A stretch of DNA of 17,436 nucleotides from Propionibacterium sp. (GCA_022837595.1 JALHFX010000072.1:1-17436); one strand, 5' to 3'; positions 8,979 through 15,913 are shown, counted from the first letter of the stretch. Made by a program: numbers and translations. The notes: generated by a model from the sequence alone, not told the origin.

Positions 8979-9758
8979 TTGGACGAGAAGTTCGAGATCA
9001 AGCTCACCGTCCACGACGGTATCGGCATTCTCGAGTGGGCGGGCCAGACTGATCAGGCGACCTTAGATCGCGGTGTCAGTCTGGCCGCCGATGACGCGTT
9101 GGTAGGACGCGGTGTTGACCGTGTGGAGGTGCAGATTCCGTCCGACGACCAGATGGCGATGCGAGCTCTGCATCGCGCCGGTTTTCGTCGGGAAGGCCGT
9201 CGCCGCAACGCGATGCGCGGCCCGGATGGCAGCTGGCGAGATCTCTTGCTCTACGCGCGGCTCGCCATCGACCAAGTTTATGGGCCCGGCGGTTTCAGCG
9301 GGGTAATGAACTCGGTGCTACCTACGCATCGCATCATCGGGCATGTACTCTTCCGCGATGAGGCAGGCCGGATTCTTCTCGTCGAGACCACCTACAAGGA
9401 CGATTGGGAGTTACCCGGCGGAGTCGTGGAGCCCAATGAGACTCCTCGAGCCGGAGCGGAACGCGAGGTCCTCGAGGAACTCGGCATTCTGATGCGACTC
9501 AACCAGCCGCTGGTCGTCGATTGGATGCCGCCCTACCTCGGTTGGGATGATGCGGTCGAATTCATCTTCGATGGCGGGGTACTCGATCAGTCGGTTATCG
9601 CGCAGATTCGCCTGCCTGAAACCGAGATTCGGGCATTCCACTGGGTCTTCGAGGACGAAATGGACTCGCACATTTTCTCGTTGTCAGCCCGGCGGTTACA
9701 CAGGTTGCTGGCCGGTCCGGCCACGATATACACCGAGGATGGCCGGGAACTGACCTGA
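8979..9758 (+). CDS. GNAT-like/Nudix hydrolase fusion protein
   Basis: The C-terminal half (about residues 110-250) is a Nudix hydrolase with a complete Nudix box at residues 148-170, from GVVEPNE through REVLEELGI, fitting G-x5-E-x7-REUxEExGU. Such enzymes usually hydrolyse nucleoside diphosphate derivatives, including NDP-sugars; the substrate cannot be read here. The N-terminal part (about 1-95) resembles the second half of a GNAT acetyltransferase fold, with ALHRAGFRREGRRRNAMRG and a final DLLLYARL strand. It may be a degenerate GNAT domain. The start is a TTG with GAGG 9 nt upstream, overlapping the glgB stop; no ATG or GTG is nearby. The 11-bp gap puts it in the glgE-glgB operon, so a role in sugar-nucleotide housekeeping is possible but inferred. 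Confidence 0.85.
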   Translation: MDEKFEIKLTVHDGIGILEWAGQTDQATLDRGVSLAADDALVGRGVDRVEVQIPSDDQMAMRALHRAGFRREGRRRNAMRGPDGSWRDLLLYARLAIDQVYGPGGFSGVMNSVLPTHRIIGHVLFRDEAGRILLVETTYKDDWELPGGVVEPNETPRAGAEREVLEELGILMRLNQPLVVDWMPPYLGWDDAVEFIFDGGVLDQSVIAQIRLPETEIRAFHWVFEDEMDSHIFSLSARRLHRLLAGPATIYTEDGRELT

Positions 9759-9777
9759 GCGTCGTGGCGGATGCTCC

Positions 9778-9982
9778 CAGCAGCTACCGATCTGCACACC
9801 CCCACCCGCAGCGGCTACCGATCTGCACACCCAATCCGCAGCGACTACCGATAGTTGCAGGGACTACCGAACATTCGGTAGTCCCTGCAACTATCGGTAG
9901 CCGCTGTCAAAGTCGGCGAGCATTTGGGTAGCCGCTGCGTGGTAGCCACAGCCAACAGGCCCGAGCACTTCGGTAGCCGCAG
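9778..9982. repeat. Cluster of eight copies of a 13-nt motif arranged as a large dyad
   Basis: Consensus CAGCGGCTACCGA. Forward copies start at 9778, 9809, 9839 and 9858. Reverse-complement copies occupy 9875-9887, 9894-9906, 9925-9937 and 9970-9982. Forward spacing is 31, 30 and 19; reverse spacing is 19, 31 and 45. The inner three pairs are mirror images about 9872-9873 to within 1 nt, although the spacers outside the palindrome are not complementary. The first two copies are part of a 24-nt direct repeat (9778-9801 and 9809-9832, one mismatch) that continues with TCTGCACACCC. The cluster fills most of the 326-bp gene-free gap between the Nudix gene (+) and the YbbN-like gene (-). Function unknown. 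Confidence 0.9.
9839..9906. repeat. 68-nt near-perfect palindrome
   Basis: Two 33-nt arms (9839-9871 and 9874-9906) flank a 2-nt centre (CA) and match as inverted repeats except at one position (A9844). Each arm contains two copies of the 13-nt motif 19 nt apart. RNA from either strand could fold into a very stable hairpin. Since the flanking genes converge here, it could act as a two-way transcription barrier, but there is no T-tract and other roles (REP/BIME-like element, protein-binding array) remain open. Confidence 0.9.
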
Positions 9983-10002
9983 TGGGACTCCGGGGCCACT
10001 GC

Positions 10003-10039
10003 CTCGCACTCAATGCGCTGCGCACGCACCGAGTGCGAG
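10003..10039. terminator. Stem-loop downstream of the YbbN-like gene (possible terminator)
   Basis: CTCGCACTC (10003-10011) and GAGTGCGAG (10031-10039) form a perfect 9-bp stem with a 19-nt loop. It lies 46 bp beyond the stop codon of the minus-strand YbbN-like gene. There is no U-rich tail, so termination is only suggested by position. Confidence 0.3.
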
Positions 10040-10084
10040 AGAGTCCTCACCTCGGGGAGCCGGACGAGAGTCCTTGACCGGGGC

Positions 10085-10976
10085 TCAGAAAAGAGCCATG
10101 GACAACGCTCTGCGAGCCTTCTTGACCGCGGGATCAGCCGGGTCGGCGGTGTCGAAGAGCTCCACGAGCCTCGCGCGAACTCGATCGCGATCGTCCCCAG
10201 ATGTGCGCCGGACCAGATCTAGCAGACGTTCAAATGCTTGCTCAAGGTGCCCAGTGATCAGCTCGAGGTCTGCGGCCGCGAATTGCAGGTCGGCATCGTC
10301 TGGGGCAGCGTCAGCTTTCGCGATCGTCTGAGGATCGACATCAGCGGTACGCACCAACAATGCCGCCTGGATCGCGGGGGTTCGCCTTGAGCAGTTTGTC
10401 GAATTCCTCGACAGCCTTCGCGAAATCACCAGCTTGGAGCGCCTCATCGGCAGCCGCAAAACGCGGATCCAGTGCCGGTTGGCCGTTGGGATCCTCTGCA
10501 GCCGCCGGAGCTGCCTGCGGTTGAGCACGTCCGGTGAGGCCGTTCGCCAACGCAATCTGCGTCACCTGATCGAGCAAAGCCTTGATGTCGGCCTTGTCAC
10601 GGGTTCCTTGGAAGAGCGGTGCCAGCTGGCCCCCGATCAGGGCTATCACTGTCGGCACTGCTTGGACGCCCAAAGTTTGCGCAATCCGGGACTCGGCTGC
10701 CACGTCAACCAGCCCCAGCAAGATCCGTCCGCCAAGCGCGTTCACCAGCTCAGTGAGATCATCTGCGACTTGTTTACTCGCAGGATCGTTACTGGCCAGG
10801 AAAGCCATGATCACCGGATACTGCATTGACTGCTGCGCCACAGACTCGAAGACCGCCTCGGTCACCTCGATGACATAGCTTGCACCATTGCGGGTGGTGG
10901 GCTGTGTGCTGGCGGAGGCGGCCAGGGACGAGAGGTCAACAGCTCCGGGACGCGAAAAACTCTGATCAGCGTTCAT
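10085..10976 (-). pseudogene. YbbN/CnoX-like thioredoxin-TPR protein, frameshifted
   Basis: The family consists of cytosolic thioredoxin-fold plus TPR co-chaperones (E. coli YbbN/CnoX; mycobacterial Rv1324). The first frame (10976 to about 10380) encodes the thioredoxin-like domain (VIMAFLASNDPASKQVADDL, VQAVPTVIALIGGQ). No CxxC is present, so redox activity is unlikely. A TPR segment follows, ending near KLLKANP. The remaining TPR/helical part (AALLVRTADVDPQTI to RRALSMALF) lies in another frame down to the TGA at 10085. The break is near a run of five G at 10376-10380. One surplus base there would explain it; because homologues have several more residues at this point, a short deletion is also possible. 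The start could also be the ATG at 10985. Convergent with the Nudix gene, divergent from pgm. Confidence 0.8.
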
Positions 10977-11026
10977 ACGCCCCATTCTTCCACCGTCGTC
11001 GAATGGCCGACCGACCACCTCGTCAG

Positions 11027-11055
11027 TTGACGGACCATGACCGACAGACTAAGCG
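11027..11055 (+). promoter_or_regulatory. Candidate promoter for pgm
   Basis: TTGACG (11027-11032, five of six to TTGACA) is followed after 17 bp by TAAGCG (11050-11055), a poor -10. Transcription would begin near 11062, leaving about 54 nt of leader. The -35 and the spacing are good and the -10 is weak. No clear Shine-Dalgarno site precedes the pgm ATG. Confidence 0.3.
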
Positions 11056-11115
11056 GCATCGGGAGAACCTCCGAGAACCATTACGAAACCGCCGCTCAGA
11101 CGGCAAGATAGTGTT

Positions 11116-12750
11116 ATGGCTCATCCACGCGCAGGCCAGCTGGCCGATCCCTCCGACTTAATCAATGTCGATGAAGTACTCAGCGCCTACTACGATAAGG
11201 TGCCCGATCCCACTAATCCCGACCAGGCGGTCTCCTTCGGAACCTCTGGCCACCGCGGGTCCAGTCTCGACACGGCATTCAATCAAGCACATATCGCATC
11301 TATTACCCAAGCGATCGTCGAGTACCGCGCAGCCCAAGGCACCACCGGTCCCCTCTTCATCGCCAAGGACACCCATGGACTTTCGCTGCCGGCTTGGAAG
11401 ACCGCCATCGAAGTTCTGGTCGCCAACGGCGTCGAGGTGCTCGCGGAACGCGAAGACGAATTCACTCCAACGCCTGCGCTGTCACGCGCCATCATCCGCT
11501 TCAATCGCGAGCATGCCGGTGGCCGCCTAGCCGATGGCATTGTGGTGACGCCGTCCCATAATCCTCCGCGCGACGGTGGCTTCAAGTACAACCCGCCGAA
11601 CGGCGGCCCGGCCGACACCGATGCGACTCAGTGGATCGCCGATCGCGCCAACGAGTTGATGGCCGATTTCAATAAGATCGCCCGGGTGCCCTATGAGCAA
11701 GCGGCCGCCAAGGTCGTTCGCTTCGACTACCGGACGCCATACTGCACCGAACTGGCCCAGGTCGTCGATATGGAAGCGATCAAGGCCTCTGGACTTAGGA
11801 TCGGCGCCGATCCGATGGGCGGTGCCTCAGCTCAGTACTGGCAGTTCATCTCTGAGAATCTGCTGCCCAATCTCACGGTGGTCAATGATTTCATCGACCC
11901 CACCTGGTATTTCATGACTCTGGACACCGACGGCAAGATCCGCATGGACTGCTCCTCGCCGAATGCCATGGCCTCACTTGTTGCCAACCGCAATGCCTTC
12001 GATATCTCGACCGGCAATGATGCAGATTCCGACCGGCATGGCATCGTTACCCCGGATGCGGGCCTGATGAACCCGAATCATTATTTGGCCGTAGCGATCC
12101 AATACCTCTTCGGCAACCGCCCCGAGTGGCCAACCAGTACAGCCATCGGCAAGACGCTGGTCTCCAGCTCCATGATCGACAACGTCGCCAAGATGTTGGG
12201 TCGCACCCTGGTTGAGGTGCCCGTCGGCTTCAAGTGGTTCGTTCCCGGTCTCATTTCGGGCGAATTGGGCTTTGGCGGCGAGGAGTCAGCGGGAGCCTCA
12301 TTCCTCGAGTTCGACGGCTCAACCTGGACGACCGATAAGGACGGCCTGATTCTCGACCTGCTGGCGAGTGAAATCACCGCGAAGACCGGCATGACCCCTT
12401 CGCAGCACTACAACAAGCTCGTCGACCAGTTCGGCACCTACTTCTACGCACGCATCGATGCCGAAGCAAACCGCGAGCAGAAGGCCCGACTCAAGGCGTT
12501 GGCGCCAGAAGACATCAAGGCCTCCGAATTGGCCGGAGACCCGATCACCCATGTCTACTCGCATGCGCCTGGCAACAATGCGGCTATCGGCGGCATCAAG
12601 GTCACCACCGATGCCGGCTGGTTCGCGGCACGTCCATCGGGCACCGAAGATAAGTACAAGATCTATGCCGAGAGCTACCGCAGTGCAGAGCACCTGGCCA
12701 CGATCCAGAGCGCGGCAAAGGAGGTCGTCTCCGAGGCACTGGACGCCTGA
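11116..12750 (+). CDS. pgm: Phosphoglucomutase, alpha-D-glucose phosphate-specific
   Basis: Pgm interconverts glucose-1-phosphate and glucose-6-phosphate, joining glycogen breakdown and synthesis to glycolysis. The 544-aa product matches the bacterial Pgm length. Motifs appear in order: substrate loop GTSGHRGSS near the N-terminus, phosphoserine Ser147 in TPSHNPPRDGG, metal loop NDADSDRHG (residues 301-309), sugar-binding GGEESAG (387-393) and phosphate-binding RPSGTEDKYK (506-515). The N-terminal MAHPRAGQLADPSDL is typical of the family and fixes the start despite the absence of a clear ribosome site. It is divergent from the YbbN-like gene. The frame is intact. It probably uses the glucose-1-phosphate released by the nearby GlgP. 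Confidence 0.96.
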   Translation: MAHPRAGQLADPSDLINVDEVLSAYYDKVPDPTNPDQAVSFGTSGHRGSSLDTAFNQAHIASITQAIVEYRAAQGTTGPLFIAKDTHGLSLPAWKTAIEVLVANGVEVLAEREDEFTPTPALSRAIIRFNREHAGGRLADGIVVTPSHNPPRDGGFKYNPPNGGPADTDATQWIADRANELMADFNKIARVPYEQAAAKVVRFDYRTPYCTELAQVVDMEAIKASGLRIGADPMGGASAQYWQFISENLLPNLTVVNDFIDPTWYFMTLDTDGKIRMDCSSPNAMASLVANRNAFDISTGNDADSDRHGIVTPDAGLMNPNHYLAVAIQYLFGNRPEWPTSTAIGKTLVSSSMIDNVAKMLGRTLVEVPVGFKWFVPGLISGELGFGGEESAGASFLEFDGSTWTTDKDGLILDLLASEITAKTGMTPSQHYNKLVDQFGTYFYARIDAEANREQKARLKALAPEDIKASELAGDPITHVYSHAPGNNAAIGGIKVTTDAGWFAARPSGTEDKYKIYAESYRSAEHLATIQSAAKEVVSEALDA

Positions 12751-12759
12751 ATACCGTAA

Positions 12760-13211
12760 ACATGGTGAAAAGGGTGGGTCTGCGGTTTGCTGAACCTTTT
12801 CGGTCGCAGGTATGAGTCCGGCCGATGTAACGGAGGCCGACGACCAGCCAACTGAAATCTCCGCCTTGGCAGCTTTCGAACTGAAGTAACCCGGCTTGGG
12901 GGCCGGGCCATCGGTGATGTCCGGGCCCACGGTGATCTTCGTCCAACCAGGGTGATCTCTTCTAAGAAGAGCCCACCAACATAGGTCGTCAAGTCGTTGG
13001 ATGTTGCACAGCCCGGAGCGACAAGAGTGATCTGAGTGTCATCGATCGTGATGGGCTTCTTTCCACCGCTGCCTGCAGGCTCGGCTTGCTCTGTGGGCCC
13101 TGCTGGTGCGGTGACTGACTGGCTGGCGCAACGCTGCGATCCCGTCTCCGACAACGGCACGGAGTCACAACTGACGGTGCAGGCAAGCCCTGATGAAAGC
13201 TGAGCCCACAA
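12760..13211 (-). pseudogene. Unidentified gene remnant between pgm and the epimerase gene
   Basis: Not recognised. On the minus strand a coding-like stretch runs from about 13211 (TTG at best, no good start) through a Pro/Gly/Ala/Glu-rich linker (TAPAGPTEQAEPAGSGGKKP) into ITIDDTQITLVAPGC and TYVGGLFLEEITLVG. Near 12950 the sense reading moves by one base into KITVGPDITDGPAPKPGYFS and AKAEISVGWSSASVTSAG. Adding one base at about 12950 joins the two smoothly. Neither frame has a stop before entering pgm antisense, so the 3' end is lost too. The linker and beta-rich style recall an exported or lipoprotein-like protein, but no clear signal peptide or lipobox is left. This fills most of the 497-bp gap; coding origin is probable, not certain. 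Confidence 0.4.
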
Positions 13212-13247
13212 CGCACCTCAGTCATCACCATGTGCAAGAATCAGCAC

Positions 13248-13627
13248 ATGGATAACTCTGATCTGTTCGTTTGTATCGATCACATGAACTGCATCGCGAA
13301 GTCAATGAAGAGCAGGGTGTTTTCGAGATCATGGTGGCCCCTGCTGCAGAACTGACTGAGCACATGACCCAAGTCCAGCTCATTCAGCCGACCCGCCCCG
13401 ACGCCACCACTGCCAAGTGGCTCGAGAAGAACCGCCCGGGCCTGCACCACATGGCATGGCGGGTTGCCGATATGGATGCGGTCTCGGCAACACTGCGCGA
13501 GCGCGGGATCGTCCTGCTTTACGATGAGCCTCGCATCGGAACCGGAGGTTCCAAGATCAACTTCATGCACCCGAAGTCGGGTAAGGGCGTGTTGATCGAG
13601 ATCGTTCAGCCCGGTACCGGGCATTGA
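13248..13627 (+). pseudogene. mce: Methylmalonyl-CoA epimerase, broken by an internal deletion and frameshift
   Basis: The intact enzyme interconverts (R)- and (S)-methylmalonyl-CoA in the propionate pathways. From ATG 13248 the reading is MDNSDLFVCIDH, matching the Propionibacterium N-terminus through metal ligand His12. The homology then jumps, in another frame, to HELHREVNEEQGVFEIM at 13283 and continues to the TGA at 13625. About 21 residues (first helix and adjoining strand) are missing. A 64-bp deletion explains both gap and frameshift and would restore a 147-aa protein, against about 148 aa in the family. Other ligand motifs survive (TQVQ, LHHMAWR, GVLIEIVQ). A TTG at 13271 could give a 118-aa product without His12, probably inactive. 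It sits upstream of a strong terminator and the coiled-coil gene. Confidence 0.85.
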
Positions 13628-13660
13628 TCTGATCGATCATTCGATACCAGATATTCTCGC

Positions 13661-13698
13661 TGTGGGGTGTCCGCAAGGGCACCCCACAGTTGTTATTG
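13661..13698 (+). terminator. Strong intrinsic terminator after the epimerase gene
   Basis: TGTGGGGTG (13661-13669) pairs perfectly with CACCCCACA (13680-13688). The stem extends inward by a G-U and two G-C pairs to a GCAA (GNRA) tetraloop, giving a 12-bp stem, followed by the T-rich GTTGTTATT. It lies 34 bp after the epimerase stop and separates it from the next gene's ribosome site. Confidence 0.85.
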
Positions 13699-13730
13699 CT
13701 AACCTCGGATCGGACGCAGAGGAGTTCGCG

Positions 13731-15100
13731 ATGACCAATAGTCCCGACGAGGAATACACCGAAGACACCGGCTTGAATCTCTTCGATGACAGAGCCAGTG
13801 CCGCCGGTAGTTTCCCGCATGCAATGCTGGGTTACGATCGACCGACGGTGGACAACTATGTTCGCGATATCGAACAGCAAGTGTCGACACTGCGGCAACT
13901 CACTCGGCACTTACGCGCCGAACTGGCATTGGCTCAGCGCGAACATGGCGACACCGACTTCACCCGGCTCGGAGCACATGCGACTCAAATGTTGCGCGCC
14001 GCCGAAGCACAGGCTACCGATCTGATCACTAAGGCTGCCTCTGAAGCAGAACGCATCAAAGAAGAGGGACGCCGGGTGGCCGCCGATCTTCGTTCTGCTG
14101 CCCAAACCGAGGCTGATGACATTCGTGTGGAGACCCTCGGCAATTTGCGCAGTATGCGGGAACAACTGGACGCTGAGATCTCCGAGACGCGCGAAGCTAC
14201 CCGCCGCGATAGCGATGCGATCGTGGAGGCGGCGAGGACCCAAGCGCAAGGTCTGCTGGACGAGGCTGCCCACAAGACCTCCATTGCCGCCGCTCAGACA
14301 GAGGCGACAACACGGCAATTGGTCGAGGAAACTGCCCGCGACGCCGAGCAAACACTTAGCAGTGCGAAGGCTGAGGCGGATGAGTTGCTGCGCAAGACCA
14401 GGGCAGAGACAGCTGAACTGCTCAAAAACGCCCATGCCGAGGCAAACACCCTGGTTGTCAAGGCGCGTTCTGAAGCGGATAACCTGCGCGAGACTGCGCG
14501 TGCAGAGGCCGATGACTTGTTGCGCAACGCGAACCAAGAGGCCGAAGAGGTGCGGCAGAAGAGCCACGAGGAGGCGCAGGCTCGTATCAGTAAGGCCAAT
14601 GACGAGGCCAAAGAGATTACCGACAAGGTCACCGCGCCGCAATGGACGAAGCCGGCGGTCAGGCCAGTAAGATCCGCTCGGACGCGCTGGCTGCTGCTGA
14701 GGATTTGCGCGTGAAGGCAGCTACCGAGGCAGAAAGCCAGATAGCTGCATCACATCGCCAGGCAGCAATGATGAAGGACCGGCTTGAGGAGCAGTTCGCT
14801 TGGCGTAAGGAACAGCTCGAGCGCGAGGTCGCGATCCTGCTGCAACGCAAGGATTCGATCATCTCCCAGATGACCAATCTGCAGCAAATGGCACTCGATG
14901 TGACCACGGCCTATCCGAACACCGACCCGTTTGCGGACGCTGAGCCAGCTCAGCCCGTCCACGCCGATCCCGACCAGCAATGGCTGACCGAATCACTGCA
15001 GCAGGGGGTCGCTCAACCAAATGAGCCGACCACCGTAATCCGCAGTGATCCCAAGAAGGCACCTGCTCCCGTCACCCCCGAAGGTGCGAGCTCTGATTAG
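13731..15100 (+). pseudogene. DivIVA/Scy-like long coiled-coil protein, frameshifted
   Basis: ATG 13731 has AGAGGAG 6 nt upstream. Residues 28-44 (FPHAMLGYDRPTVDNYV) form a short DivIVA-like N-terminal motif. The rest is almost all coiled coil rich in Ala/Glu/Arg; residues 215 to about 302 fall into eight 11-residue repeats beginning mostly with EA (EADELLRKTRA, ETAELLKNAHA, EADNLRETARA). Such proteins organise polar growth or the cytoskeleton in actinobacteria (Wag31/DivIVA, Streptomyces Scy and FilP). Near 14636 the coiled coil leaves this frame, which ends at 14714, and continues in another (MDEAGGQASKIRSDALAAAE) to the TAG at 15098. Restoring one G (gcgccgc to gcggccgc) joins them into a 456-aa protein. 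An artefact or real decay are both possible. It follows mce, as scy does in Streptomyces by my recollection. Confidence 0.8.
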
Positions 15101-15172
15101 ACGGATGCCAATTCCACCGCGATCATACCGGCCGCTGACAGCGAACCGACCACAGTCATCACTGACGAATGA
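15098..15172 (+). other. In-frame continuation beyond the TAG of the coiled-coil gene
   Basis: Directly after the TAG at 15098-15100, 23 further sense codons run in the same frame to a TGA at 15170-15172. They include SEPTTVITDE, which echoes NEPTTVIRSD 30-40 codons upstream and matches the acidic, Thr/Pro-rich tail. This looks like the original C-terminus cut by a nonsense change. Without the TAG and the frameshift the protein would be 480 aa. Confidence 0.55.
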
Positions 15173-15199
15173 GGCAGCGCGCGTCGCGGCCGGCGCAGC

Positions 15200-15913
15200 T
15201 CAGAAGAGTCTGTCCTCTGAGTTGTCCAGGCCGCGCAGCGCATCGTAGTCGACTACCAAACAGGAGATACCCCGATCATTCGCCAAGGTGCGCGCTTGTG
15301 GTTTGATCTGTTGAGCCGCGAAGACCCCGTGTACCTCACCGAGTAGTGGATCACGATTCATCAAATCAAGATAGCGAGTCAGCTGTTCGACACCATCGAT
15401 CTCCCCGCGCCGCTTGACCTCGACCGCGACATAGCCGCCAAGTTCGTCACGGCAAAGCAAATCAACCGGACCGATCGCGGTCATGTACTCTCGCTGCACC
15501 ACGTTCCAGCCTTCGCCAAAGGTTGAGGGGTTTTCCGCGAGCAATGCCTGCAGGTGTGCTTCCACACCGTCCTTCTGCAGCCCTGGATCGACTCCCAAAT
15601 CTGTTGTGTAGTCGAGTTCGACATCACCCAGGCTGATCTGCAGAAAGTCCCCGCTCTTCGCCCGGACCGTCCATACCTCGCGCACCTTGGCGTCGATATC
15701 CGACGTTGTCGCAGTCAGGTCGACGGATTCTGCAGGGGTGACTGTCATCGTGCACGGCGAACTCATCCAATTCAATGGTTTGTAAGCGCGGTCATCGGCG
15801 TGCACAGAAACCGATCCGTCCGCCTTCACCATGATCAGCCTGCGCGCCATCGGCAGATGAGCCGTTAGCCTACCGCCGTAATCCACCTGACATTCCGCGA
15901 TCACCACACGCAC
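15200..15913 (-). CDS. nucS: Mismatch-specific endonuclease NucS/EndoMS
   Basis: NucS cuts both strands at mismatches and provides mismatch repair in actinobacteria that lack MutS/MutL. From GTG 15913 the product is 237 aa (mycobacterial NucS about 226). The N-terminal beta domain shows RLTAHLP and SVSVHADDRAYKPLNWMS. The nuclease domain has Asp151 (GPVDLLCRD), Glu165 and Lys167 (VAVEVKRRGEIDGVEQLTRY), spaced as in archaeal EndoMS (165/179/181). The C-terminus EDRLF resembles the tail that binds the sliding clamp. The GTG at 15913 lies 7 nt after TACGGT, suggesting a leaderless mRNA; the GTG at 15922 (240 aa) is a close alternative. A further in-frame upstream extension is rejected as non-homologous. 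It is divergent from the zinc-binding gene and intact. Confidence 0.94.
   Translation of the reverse strand: MRVVIAECQVDYGGRLTAHLPMARRLIMVKADGSVSVHADDRAYKPLNWMSSPCTMTVTPAESVDLTATTSDIDAKVREVWTVRAKSGDFLQISLGDVELDYTTDLGVDPGLQKDGVEAHLQALLAENPSTFGEGWNVVQREYMTAIGPVDLLCRDELGGYVAVEVKRRGEIDGVEQLTRYLDLMNRDPLLGEVHGVFAAQQIKPQARTLANDRGISCLVVDYDALRGLDNSEDRLF

Noticed and set aside
9778..9982. CRISPR array
   Set aside because: The repeats are only 13 nt, occur in both orientations, and spacers vary from 6 to 32 nt; no cas gene is near.
11109..11114. TAGTGT as -10 box of pgm
   Set aside because: It ends 1 nt before the ATG, so transcription would start inside the coding region after the start codon.
12767..12801. 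Inverted repeat GAAAAGG/CCTTTTC after pgm as a terminator
   Set aside because: The stem is 7 bp, A/T rich, with a 21-nt loop and no T-tract; too weak to call.
13662..13730. Upstream GTG start for the coiled-coil gene
   Set aside because: It lies inside the terminator stem; the ATG at 13731 has AGAGGAG at 6 nt and begins the plausible protein.
14625..14650. Programmed ribosomal frameshift in the coiled-coil gene
   Set aside because: No slippery heptamer, stimulatory Shine-Dalgarno-like site or following hairpin is visible, and nearby genes are broken too, so an indel is simpler.
15199..15221. Hairpin CTCAGA/TCTGAG at the 3' end of nucS as a terminator
   Set aside because: The stem is only 6 bp, lies within the nucS coding end, and has no T-tract.
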